A stretch of DNA of 64,000 bases from positions 62,001 through 126,000 of the forward strand of contig BPJU01000012.1 of NCBI GenBank assembly GCA_026004775.1, read 5' to 3'. The notes under the pieces were generated by a model that was not told where the DNA came from, searched no databases, and was given only the letters and a program-made list of their open reading frames with translations. Source of the DNA: Pirellulaceae bacterium. GTDB taxonomy: Bacteria > Planctomycetota > Planctomycetia > Pirellulales > Pirellulaceae. Positions within the stretch are counted from its first letter, which is position 1; every line of letters starts with the position of its first letter. Both the position numbers and the translations under genes were made by a program. Below, piece after piece: positions 54,368-62,883 of this stretch.

Positions 54368-55228
54368 TCAACGCTCCGCGGCGCGGCCGGAACCTGTTGC
54401 CGGTTGGAAGCCGGGCCACCCTGGCTGCCCCACCGCCGGCCCCTGAAGAAAAGGTCCCGACTCGCTTGCCGAGGGTTCAAATGTCACCGGCGCTGCCTGT
54501 GACTCATCCGACTCGTCGTGGAACGGCCGGAACGGAATAATGCGTGCCAGCTCCAAAGGCAACACGTTTTCGATCGCCGCCTGCTGCATCTCTTCACGCA
54601 CACTTCCACTTTGAAACGGTCCCATCCCCAGTACGAACCAATTATTATCGTCCGAACGGGCGATCGAAACGCCCCCAGCCCCCAGCGCTTGGCGGGTGCG
54701 GGCGTCGTAGGCCACGATGCCGATTTTGGCCGTAGCCGTCTGCCGCTTGTTGGTCACAACCTGAACTTCCGGTATCTGGATCGGCATCGGTCCCGGTACG
54801 GCCAGTTGGGGTGAACCGATGAAGCTCTCGGTGCGATCCGTTCCCAGCCCGCCGCTTCGAATCTCAACCACCACGTCGGCATCGGCTTCTTTGTCGACCA
54901 GGTGAGCCCCGGACGACAGCACCCGGTGCCGCACCGAAGCGGCGACGTAGTTCTTGTCGATTCCGTCCAAGTATTTTTCTTGGACGAAAACTTTCCTTCC
55001 GGCCAGCGGGGCAAAATCGACACGTGCCAGCGCCAAATCGACGGCCTGTGAAACCAGCAACTGCTCGACGGCGCTTCGCGGCGTGTCGGTCATTCGAGTC
55101 GTAGCGCAACCCACGCAGGCGACCACGAGCAACACTCCGAGCCACACCATGGCCGGCCCGGCTCGCCACTGCCATCGGCCAATTTCCGCCACAGGCCACT
55201 CCCTGGCTAACGCAGTCGGCAAAAACAT
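54368..55228 (-). CDS. DUF6655-like lipoprotein
   Basis: 286 residues from ATG 55228; ATG 55150 would begin directly at the signal (VWLGVLLVVACVGC), and the frame is open to 55507. The lipoprotein signal ends at Cys of CVGC. The conserved part runs AVEQLLVSQAVDLALARVDFAPLAGRKVFVQEKYLDG, then DADVVVEIRSGGLGTDRTESFIG and QTATAKIGIVAYDARTRQALGAGG, as in the DUF6655 lipoproteins of planctomycetes. The last 50 residues are Pro/Gly-rich and probably disordered. Function is unknown; it is envelope-located. Confidence 0.7.
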   Translation of the reverse strand: MFLPTALAREWPVAEIGRWQWRAGPAMVWLGVLLVVACVGCATTRMTDTPRSAVEQLLVSQAVDLALARVDFAPLAGRKVFVQEKYLDGIDKNYVAASVRHRVLSSGAHLVDKEADADVVVEIRSGGLGTDRTESFIGSPQLAVPGPMPIQIPEVQVVTNKRQTATAKIGIVAYDARTRQALGAGGVSIARSDDNNWFVLGMGPFQSGSVREEMQQAAIENVLPLELARIIPFRPFHDESDESQAAPVTFEPSASESGPFLQGPAVGQPGWPGFQPATGSGRAAER

Positions 55229-55451
55229 TTTCACAGAAAACCGGAACCCTCCCTGGAAAACCTGGTCAGCCCTGGCGGTTAATAGCAACCTTCCCGCGAT
55301 CTGTCTACCGCAAATCACCGCAGATAATGCGGGCTTTCTCGAGGAGTCAACGCGCCGGCTTTGGCGATTCGGGTGCCTCGGCTCGCCGCACCGCTCATCG
55401 GTCAAGGGATTTGGCACGTACCAAGGAAGCGGCTGGCACCGTAACCCCAGC

Positions 55452-57893
55452 TCACCGGCCTGCCCGCTGGGGAGAATAGGCACCTGGCAACAGAGCACCG
55501 GCGGCAATCACCGCCAGTTGGCTCAGCACGAACAGGCCCAGAGCCAGCAACACGCCCTCGGTGAAACCATACGAGTGCAAACCGGCTCCCAATTCATTGA
55601 CACCGAACCACGACCAGCTTGTGACGATGTTGCCTCCCACCGCCAGCAACGCCAGCCCCCGTTCACGAATCATCCCATCCCAGCGAGCATGGAGAATGAT
55701 GGCGTTCCACAGCACAATCATCAACGCGCCGTTTTCCTTCGGATCCCAGCCCCAAAAGCGTCCCCATGAGTCATCGGCCCACAGCCCGCCCCAGACCGTG
55801 CCGACGAAGCTGAACAACAAGGCGAAACAGACAGTGCCGTAGATCATGCGCGAGACGGATCGAGCAGTTTCGGCGTCCCATCGCTTCAGCCACAGCCGAT
55901 CCAGCAGCCAAACCAAGGCCAGTGCCCCGGCCGCAAAGGTGGCACTGTAGCCTACGGTGATGAATACCACATGCGTCGACAGCCAGAACTGTGTGTCCAG
56001 CACCGCTTGCAAAACGGGCATCGTATCGCCGGTCGCCAGGAACGAGGCGATGATCAGTGTGGCAAATCCGGTAAGCGATGCAATCAAATTGCCGACTCCC
56101 AATCGGTACAACACCTCGATCGCCAGCCCCGTAATGACCGCGGCCCATCCGATGAAAATCGCCGACGAGTACAGCGTCGTCACCGGAGGCCGGCCGGAAA
56201 TGTAAATCCGGCTTGCCAGGGCGAACGTATGGACTGCCCAAGTCACTACCATCAACCAGAAGGCGGCTCGATTCAGCGGACGGCTCCAACCCAAGAACCC
56301 TACCGCGGCCAGCACGAAAGCCACCAGGTATGCCCACTGGGCGTGGAAAAACGGAGCATAACGGTTGTAGAACGCCTCATACGATACTTTGCGCGGCTGA
56401 TAGTCGCTGGGAGCCACCTTCGCCAGGTATTGCTCATAAGCAGCAAGCTGGGCGTTAAACTCGCGAGCGTTCCCGTCCCTGTACGCGCGCAGCATACGAT
56501 AAAACGCCTCGGCTCCCGCATTCGGTTCGGCCGGCTGCCCGGGCTGGAGCAAAGTGCTCCGCAGGCGGGCGATGTAGCTGTCCGAATAGACCACCGCCAT
56601 CGGAGTCCAATGGGTAAGCCCTTGTTTGCTTACCGGCACGGTCTGCGGGGCTCCCATCTGCTCCAACTGCTCGGCCGAAGGCAGTTCGTGGACCAGCATG
56701 GCGATCCGCCGCAATGCTTGCCGAGCCTCGGGATCCTCAGCCCGCAACGCCTCGGCCGTCGGAATATTCTCGGGAAAATCCGGCACGCGGAACCCGGACA
56801 GCACCGTCATGTAAGTGTGCAATCGGCGATCGAGTTCCAGGATTTTACGTTCATAAGCGGCCAGCGTCTGGCCTTCGCGCACCCGCGGCGCGATGGCCTG
56901 CACCTGCTTTTCCAGTTCATCCAAAGCCGGGGCCAGTTCTTCGAACGAGTAGCGCATGCCGGGACGGGGGCGCAAGCCGAGGGCATCCAGCACTTCACGG
57001 TTGTCGATGCGCACCACTGGGTACTGGCGCGCTCGAGGCGATTCGGACAGCGAGTCCAACAGCCACTCGACAGCCGATACGGACCGGCCCGAAGAATCGC
57101 GAATCGTTTCGCGGTTCGACAGGGCCTTCAGGGTGGTGCGAGCCATGGTATCGAAAGGCTTGATACGCCCTTCGTAACGCACCGGCAATTCGCCGAACCG
57201 CTTGATGTCCATCGTCTGGTCTGACGGCCGCCACGCCTTCACCGCCGGCCAGATGAGCCACACCACACCGGCCGCCACGACACCCCATACAAACCAGCGT
57301 TGGAAAGAGCGGCCCGATGCCGCCGAGTCATCGGGAGCCACCGTACGGCGGTGGCGGCGGCGTGAAACCGGCTGCGGTTCCGGAACCGCGCGCGCCTCGA
57401 ATAGTGCCCGCTCCCGCCCCACCAGAAACCGCACCAAGGTGCCCCAAAAATGCGCCGCCATCCCCACCATCACAATCATGCACGACACATACGGAATCAT
57501 CCAACCGGTGTTTTTCACCACTTGCAATTCCGTCATTTCCACTCCACCGGAGTTCGTTCCGTCGTCGTAACGGCTCTGGTAAAACGTTTCACCGGCGTAA
57601 CGCATCGGATTATTCATCCAGATGCGCACCTGGCGGTCCACGTTGCGCGTCGGATCCTGGAGGCGAATGATAGACGAAAAATCGCGCGGCGTATTCGTAC
57701 CGCTGTAATTCTGCCGCACCACGTCGATGAGCGTAATCGAATACGGCTTGTAATTCCGGCGAAACCGTAGCGCCAATTGGTACGACTTGCCGCCGGCGGC
57801 CACCTGGTCTTTATGGCCACCCAAAGCGGCCAAGACGGAAACTAAATAGGTTCCCAGCGGCTCTCCCGTCTTCTTGTCAGACAGAGCGCACAT
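55452..57893 (-). CDS. ccsA: Cytochrome c maturation protein: C-terminal part of ResB plus CcsA/ResC
   Basis: 813 residues from ATG 57893. The first ~150 are not a separate domain: LALRFRRNYKPYSITLIDVVRQNYSGTNTPRDFSSIIRLQDP and RQVRIWMNNPMRYAGETFYQSRYD are the end of the ResB extracytoplasmic domain, followed by its last membrane span. A long periplasmic linker follows (residues 240-510). The CcsA part has about eight membrane spans and the haem-handling signature WGRFWGWDPKENGALMIVLWNAIILHARWDG. CcsA exports haem and ligates it to apocytochromes with ResB. The frame overlaps the upstream ORF by 17 nt. Splitting ResB inside a folded domain implies that the two ORFs are one ancestral gene interrupted by a single-base change near 57885. 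Confidence 0.85.
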   Translation of the reverse strand: MCALSDKKTGEPLGTYLVSVLAALGGHKDQVAAGGKSYQLALRFRRNYKPYSITLIDVVRQNYSGTNTPRDFSSIIRLQDPTRNVDRQVRIWMNNPMRYAGETFYQSRYDDGTNSGGVEMTELQVVKNTGWMIPYVSCMIVMVGMAAHFWGTLVRFLVGRERALFEARAVPEPQPVSRRRHRRTVAPDDSAASGRSFQRWFVWGVVAAGVVWLIWPAVKAWRPSDQTMDIKRFGELPVRYEGRIKPFDTMARTTLKALSNRETIRDSSGRSVSAVEWLLDSLSESPRARQYPVVRIDNREVLDALGLRPRPGMRYSFEELAPALDELEKQVQAIAPRVREGQTLAAYERKILELDRRLHTYMTVLSGFRVPDFPENIPTAEALRAEDPEARQALRRIAMLVHELPSAEQLEQMGAPQTVPVSKQGLTHWTPMAVVYSDSYIARLRSTLLQPGQPAEPNAGAEAFYRMLRAYRDGNAREFNAQLAAYEQYLAKVAPSDYQPRKVSYEAFYNRYAPFFHAQWAYLVAFVLAAVGFLGWSRPLNRAAFWLMVVTWAVHTFALASRIYISGRPPVTTLYSSAIFIGWAAVITGLAIEVLYRLGVGNLIASLTGFATLIIASFLATGDTMPVLQAVLDTQFWLSTHVVFITVGYSATFAAGALALVWLLDRLWLKRWDAETARSVSRMIYGTVCFALLFSFVGTVWGGLWADDSWGRFWGWDPKENGALMIVLWNAIILHARWDGMIRERGLALLAVGGNIVTSWSWFGVNELGAGLHSYGFTEGVLLALGLFVLSQLAVIAAGALLPGAYSPQRAGR

Positions 57894-59184
57894 AGGCAGC
57901 CGCCAGGTCGACCGTCGCGTCGCTGCTGGCCCCGGCGCTGGGTCGCGCTGGTTTGATCCGATAGTCTTTTCCTAAACCTTGATCGGCCGGCGCCGATTCG
58001 CCCGGCTTGAGCCTTTCCAGATCGGCGTTCTTGTAATACTCGAGAACCTCGATATCGAACGGCAACCGCTCATCGGAAATCTTCTGCCGCTGCTTCATGC
58101 TGGCCAGCAACAGCTCGCGCGGCACCACCACCACATCGTCATAATCCGGATTCGACGGGTCGATCACCGCCAGCTCGGTAGTGCGAATATCTTCACCGTA
58201 TTGGATCGTCTGCCCCTCGCGGATCGCCATCCGCTCTTCGACGTTGTACACCGTCGCTATATACTGGCCGAACATCATCAACAGAATGCCGGCGTGGATC
58301 AGCACAATTCCGGCTCGCCGCCGGAACAACAACCAGCAGCCGGGCAGAAGGACCAGCCCCGCTGCGGTCCCCTGGATCACCTGCCACAAGATGCGCAGTG
58401 ACGAATCGCTCAGCGCAAAATCCCGGGAATGGATCCAGGAAAGCAGCACCACCAGACCGCACTGGGCGGCTGCGATCAACACGGCTTCCACATAACGAGC
58501 CTCGCGACTGTACCACGTCAGCCGCACCAGCGGCCAAAACAAGCCCACCGCAATCGCCAGCAACAACAACTGAAGCACATTCCAGAACGTCGACCACTGG
58601 AAAAACGGCTCGCCCTGGAAGCCTTCCTTGTTATGGCCGGCGTCAATCACCATCCAGGTAACCCACGCTCCCGTTGCAATCACCAGAAGACCTAACCACA
58701 ATTGCCAGCCCCGGGCATAGACTTTGAAGCGCACGGCGTGAGCGGCCAGCAAGTTGGCGATCATCGCCAATCCAATCGCCGCTCCGCCCGGAAAAGGAAA
58801 ATAAAAAGCCGGAATCTTTGCATGCAATTCCGGGAAGAACGACGGTGGGAAGAAAACTTGGATATTGATCCACGCCAGATACGCGGAGAAGTACTGGTCG
58901 ATCACCTCCCACATGTCGATCGACACTTGTGCCAATGTGCCGGCAAATACCAGAAATATCGCCAGCGCCATCAGGGCGACCGTCAGTTTCAGCGAGGCGA
59001 GCAGCTTCAGCGCGCCGACGAGCCATGCTCCTGGCCCGATCCGGCCCTCGGCGCTGTCCCTCCCGATACTCGGACGATACATCCACCTGCGGCGCAAGCG
59101 TTTCGGTTTGTATGTCAGTGGCCATAATCGCACCCTTGCTGGGATTCTTGCCGGCCCGGGAACTTCATCCATTGTACGGGGCAA
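57877..59184 (-). CDS. resB: Cytochrome c maturation protein ResB, N-terminal part
   Basis: 435 residues as an open frame. It covers ResB membrane spans (LLASLKLTVALMALAIFLVFAGTLAQV is the diagnostic first span) and the start of the soluble domain (DIEVLEYYKNADLE), and stops at YVRSV. Dropping one T from CGCTCTGTC near 57885 restores YVRLSDKKTGEPLGTYLVS in the downstream frame. The start is also unclear: AAGGGTG precedes ATG 59125 (MATDIQTETLAPQ) but that frame is not the ResB frame, so there may be a second indel near 59080; ATG 59082 (MYRPSIGRDS) is the in-frame choice. ResB binds haem and apocytochrome at the outer face of the inner membrane. Confidence 0.8.
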   Translation of the reverse strand: MPRTMDEVPGPARIPARVRLWPLTYKPKRLRRRWMYRPSIGRDSAEGRIGPGAWLVGALKLLASLKLTVALMALAIFLVFAGTLAQVSIDMWEVIDQYFSAYLAWINIQVFFPPSFFPELHAKIPAFYFPFPGGAAIGLAMIANLLAAHAVRFKVYARGWQLWLGLLVIATGAWVTWMVIDAGHNKEGFQGEPFFQWSTFWNVLQLLLLAIAVGLFWPLVRLTWYSREARYVEAVLIAAAQCGLVVLLSWIHSRDFALSDSSLRILWQVIQGTAAGLVLLPGCWLLFRRRAGIVLIHAGILLMMFGQYIATVYNVEERMAIREGQTIQYGEDIRTTELAVIDPSNPDYDDVVVVPRELLLASMKQRQKISDERLPFDIEVLEYYKNADLERLKPGESAPADQGLGKDYRIKPARPSAGASSDATVDLAAAYVRSV

Positions 59185-59257
59185 ATCGCCAAATCGTCCA
59201 TGCGAATCGGATGCTGACGATTGGTCGAAAAGACCAACCGTTTCCTCGTCCAGCTCC

Positions 59258-60320
59258 TTACGGCAGGCGGGTTTCTTGTACGAACCGGCGGAAATTTTCT
59301 TTTTCCTGGTTTGCCAAACTATCGGGTCCTCGGAATTTGAAAAACCATACCCGATCCGGCCGGCGCACGATCGCCCCCAAGATCGCTTCGCCGCCTGGGG
59401 CCTCCGGCATCAATTCAAAGTAATCCGCTACCGCACCTTCCAACTGCAAACGCTGTCGGGCCTGCTCCATTTCGGATTCGCCCCACGGTCCAAGACCGAT
59501 TTGACCGCGCCAGCGGTTCACGTTCTCCAACAAGGAGCCGCTCTGGGGTCCCAGGGCGATCAACGTCACTTCGGCTCGTGCACTGCCGGACACCACGGCA
59601 AAGGCGGCTTGCCGCAGGGCGTCGCCCGGCAAACTCGACCAGTGCCCCGGCACGCCTCCCAGTTGTAAAGATCCGGTTGGAGCGGCACCGGACGCTGGCT
59701 GGCCAGCGGCCTGAGCCGCCCTCCTGTCCGCCGCTTTGAAAATCACACCAGTACGCTTCTTCGCCCGAAGCCGTCTGAAAGGTCTGGATGGCGTCGGCCA
59801 GTTCCAGCGCCGACAACGCCGGCAATCCGATCTGGCCGCGCCAGCGGTTGACGTTCGCCAACAAATACGCATCCCAGTCACCGCCGGTTGCCGGCAGCCG
59901 CGTGACGGAAACCTCTACAGACCGCCCCAATTCCCCGGATGAGACCAGTGTGCGATAGCGAATCGCATCTCCCGCATTTTCACTCCAGCCTTCCGGCAAC
60001 GTCCAGTGTGGATTGCCTTCGGCATCGAAGGTAACGGATTGTACGATCTGCCTTAGTCCCTGTTCATGTTGTTCGGCCAGTTCGGGCGAGGCCACCATCT
60101 TGAAAAACCACACGGCGCCGTCACGCCGCACCACCGCGGCCATGAGCCGGGCAGGCTCGCGCGACGCCGCCGGCGAAACGGCTTTTTGGAGAGGCACCGG
60201 ATCCTTCGGAGCCTGATATCGCTGGATCTTCGGCGATTCCCCACAACCCATAAACACCAATACGAGGGCGCTTGCCAGAATCGCCGTGCGAGAATCGCAG
60301 CCAACCCAAAACATCGTCAC
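59258..60320 (-). pseudogene. Putative lipoprotein with two similar halves, broken by a T-run frameshift
   Basis: Frame 1 from ATG 60320 gives a signal ending FMGCG, then two-fold internal similarity: ANVNRWRGQIGLPALS in the first half and ENVNRWRGQIGLGPWGESE in the second. Frame 1 covers up to GEEAYWCDF near 59740; the second half (KAADRRAAQAAGQ ... FRRFVQETRLP) is in the other frame down to 59258. Removing one T from GATTTTCAAAGC joins them. I know the pattern as a conserved planctomycete hypothetical but not its function. Called a pseudogene only because of the frame break, which may be a sequence error. Confidence 0.65.
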
Positions 60321-60724
60321 AAGGCCTTCTCGATCACCCTGCCATAACGGGAAGACGCAACAGCAATACGCTAATTTCCATTTCTCTGAATCCGGACCAG
60401 CTTACCATCGTGCGGGCAGTTCCAGGCGGGGTTCGACAGTCCAGCCGCATACTCGTTGGACGGCCAATGTCGAAATCACTGCTACTGAGCAAAGTCAATT
60501 ATACCGGCAGGCAGCCCCCAAAACCAGCCGTCCAATCTGCCATCGGGTCAAGAAACAACCTGGCCGCCTCGGTCGCAACACCCACTCGCGAACGGGGCCA
60601 ACGTGCGGTTGATCGAGCTCGCTCAATCGCGCAGGGGCAAATCCACGCCGCCTTCTGCGACTGCGTCTGATATCCCGCTGCGATCTACTGCGCTGAATCG
60701 CGCAAGGGCAAATCCGCGCTGCCG
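60321..60724. other. Intergenic, no gene seen
   Basis: About 400 bp. Near 60625-60720 there are two copies of a short motif (AATCGCGCARGGGCAAATCC). No frame or RNA gene was recognised. Confidence 0.4.
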
Positions 60725-61903
60725 CTACCGCTGAAGCTTAAGAGCGTTGAGCAGCATCTCCATTACCATCGAAGCCGATGATCGATCCGTTTGCTCGTTC
60801 CAGGTCCACATGTTGCGTGTGACGTCGACCATCAACAGGCCACACAACGCCAACACCGCCACCGTGCAGAACAGGAACAATACGTTGACCAGCGAATACG
60901 TTGGCCCGGGAGTCGGAGCCGGCGCATAGGTTTCCACCGGCGCAACCGTGGGCGCCGTCTCTAAGGCCACCGATTCCTCCTCGACAAGTCCCAATCCCGC
61001 CTCATCCGGCACCAGATCGATCACCTGTGACCCGCTCGCTTCATCCTCATCAACTCCCGAGGGTCCGGCAGGTTCAAGCTGGAAGTCTTCCTCGCCCACC
61101 AAAGGTGCCTCATCACTGACGACGGGCGCTTCTTCGTCTTCGGGCAACTCCAACGAAGAGACGGCTCCCAAATCCAACGGTTCTTCGTCAAGAGAAATAC
61201 CACTGTCCGAGGGCGTAGCCAGGTTGATCCCGGTGTCGGAACCCAAAGACACATCGCTGCCGGTCCCGCTGGCAGCCAGCATCAGCTCTTCTTCGTCACT
61301 GAGCGACAGAGCATCTGTATCCAAAGCCAGCTCGTCGCTTCCTCCCGCTAATTCCCCCGTACCGGTGCTGCCCGCTTTGGCCAACTCCACATCCAAGTCG
61401 CTGCTGGCGGGACTGGGCGAGCCGGCAACCAGAGCACTCGACGAACTGGGAGCCACCTTCACATCACTGCTTTCACCATTGACGACCAGTCGCACGTCGC
61501 TCTCCGTTCCACCACCCGGCGACGGCGTGCCGCCCAGCGAGCCGCTATCCATTTCCAGTAACGGATCGCTGGAGGCCAATCGTATGTCACTGTCGTCGCT
61601 CGGTTTGGCCGACGAGCTGCCGATCACCGTGCTGGGCGATTGCGGTACCATATCACTGGGTTGGTCTTGAATCAGCACCAGATCCTCATCATCCTCGCCC
61701 AGCAAGTCCGAACCTGCCTCAAGAGGTTCATCGGTGGCACCGGCCCGCTCCTTGCGGAACCGCTCCACCTCCTCCACCTTGAACTTCCAGCTCGCGCCAT
61801 CCCGGTAGCCATGGATTTCGTTTCGGTCGCGAGCCTCCACGAGCTGCTCGGGCGACATGCCCAGCATCCGAGCCGCTTCTTCCAGACTGACAAACCTGGT
61901 CAT
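60725..61903 (-). CDS. Helix-turn-helix (MerR/excisionase-like) protein with acidic linker and C-terminal membrane span
   Basis: 392 residues. The first ~55 (MTRFVSLEEAARMLGMSPEQ ... WKFKVEEVERFRKER) form a MerR/excisionase-type winged helix as used for DNA binding. Residues about 55-320 are an extremely acidic, Ser/Asp/Glu/Gly-rich, low-complexity linker. A single hydrophobic span (VNVLFLFCTVAVLALCGLLMVDV) near 338-360 precedes a short tail (TRNMWTWNEQTDRSSASMVMEMLL). This architecture recurs in planctomycetes. It would hold a DNA-binding-like domain at the membrane; the target is unknown. The upstream small membrane protein gene is 56 nt away on the same strand. Confidence 0.75.
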   Translation of the reverse strand: MTRFVSLEEAARMLGMSPEQLVEARDRNEIHGYRDGASWKFKVEEVERFRKERAGATDEPLEAGSDLLGEDDEDLVLIQDQPSDMVPQSPSTVIGSSSAKPSDDSDIRLASSDPLLEMDSGSLGGTPSPGGGTESDVRLVVNGESSDVKVAPSSSSALVAGSPSPASSDLDVELAKAGSTGTGELAGGSDELALDTDALSLSDEEELMLAASGTGSDVSLGSDTGINLATPSDSGISLDEEPLDLGAVSSLELPEDEEAPVVSDEAPLVGEEDFQLEPAGPSGVDEDEASGSQVIDLVPDEAGLGLVEEESVALETAPTVAPVETYAPAPTPGPTYSLVNVLFLFCTVAVLALCGLLMVDVTRNMWTWNEQTDRSSASMVMEMLLNALKLQR

Positions 61904-61959
61904 TGTTTCGATCCCCTTCGGTATTTACTGCCTCGGCAAACCACGCAGCCCGCCACCGG

Positions 61960-62298
61960 CTAACGTTTCGTGCCCAACAAAGCTCGAATCTCTTTCGGCG
62001 ATGGTGCCCCGGTATTCAACTCCTCCAATTGCAAGTCCCACGTTATATTGCGCACGCTCCGCAGCGCGATGGCACCGCTAGTGGGATGGATTTCGTAAAT
62101 CCCCATAACTCGCGATTGTGCCGCAATCACCGCCAGAAACCTGCCGGACTCCCCTGCCAAAGGAACGGCGATGATGTCATGCGACCTGGCGGCGGGCTGT
62201 TCGATTTGAGCCATCACCGTCGATCGATCAGATAACCACAACCCGATCAGCCCCGCCAACACTCCACCACCAACGGCGCCCACCAGCATACCGCGCAT
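61960..62298 (-). CDS. Small single-span membrane protein
   Basis: 112 residues from ATG 62298, with GGGAGG six nt upstream; an ATG at 62319 is an alternative. Gly-rich hydrophobic segment GMLVGAVGGGVLAGLIGLWL at the N-terminus, then a periplasm-like domain (IIAVPLAGESGRFLAVIAAQSRVMGIYEIHPTSGAIALRSVRNITWDLQLEELN). Function is unknown. It is first gene of the probable operon with the HTH-membrane protein. Confidence 0.7.
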   Translation of the reverse strand: MRGMLVGAVGGGVLAGLIGLWLSDRSTVMAQIEQPAARSHDIIAVPLAGESGRFLAVIAAQSRVMGIYEIHPTSGAIALRSVRNITWDLQLEELNTGAPSPKEIRALLGTKR

Positions 62299-62319
62299 AC
62301 TCCGCCTCCCTACATCCAT

Positions 62320-62883
62320 TGCTCCGATCGCCCTTAACTACATTCTAGACGCTTAAGCCGTCGTTGCAAGAATTTGCGCCGCCGATCGCGGCCTGGCCCT
62401 TACGGCCCGTAAACGGCCAACCATTCCGCCAAGGAAAAAGCTAAAAGAACCTCTGGGAAGCACGACTAGAACTAATAGCGGTCAGGCATAAGCAACAAAG
62501 GCGGGAGTCCGTGCCGCGATCCGCAAGCCGTCGCCGGAGGCTGTCACAACCGCCGAACTCTCCGTGCAAAAAACACGAGGGCTCGGCGGAATCCAATCCG
62601 CCGAGCCCTTCTTCCCCCCTGGGACGGTGATAGAGCCATCTTGAGTTCCCACAGACCCAAGAGGCCACACCGGACGGTTTTGCGGGGCTTAAGTCGGTTC
62701 GCCGCCGTTGGAATTCAAGCGGGCGGGCGAACGAGCCGTAACGTTTATCGTCCAAACCTGGCAAATTCTTTCGGTTGTCCCAAGTTTTTTGTTTCGGATC
62801 GCAATTCGTGTTGGAAAGATTGCAGCGACTCGGTAAATTTTGCCGATCTACAGGCCGGCGGCCGTAACAAGGAGACAACCGGC
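62320..62883. other. Divergent intergenic region
   Basis: About 560 bp between divergent genes. The only structure seen is the strong hairpin at 62579-62608. AAGGAG lies at 62868-62873, before GTG 62884. Confidence 0.5.
62579..62608 (+). terminator. Rho-independent terminator-like hairpin
   Basis: A perfect 12-bp stem (GGGCTCGGCGGA / TCCGCCGAGCCC) with a 6-nt loop, followed by TTCTT on the plus strand. There is no plus-strand protein gene upstream, so it may end a small RNA transcribed from about 62,350-62,580 or act as an attenuator for the 62884 gene. Confidence 0.6.

Noticed and set aside
55971-57224. 417-codon plus-strand frame
   Set aside because: Antisense to the CcsA-type gene, whose motifs are unmistakable.
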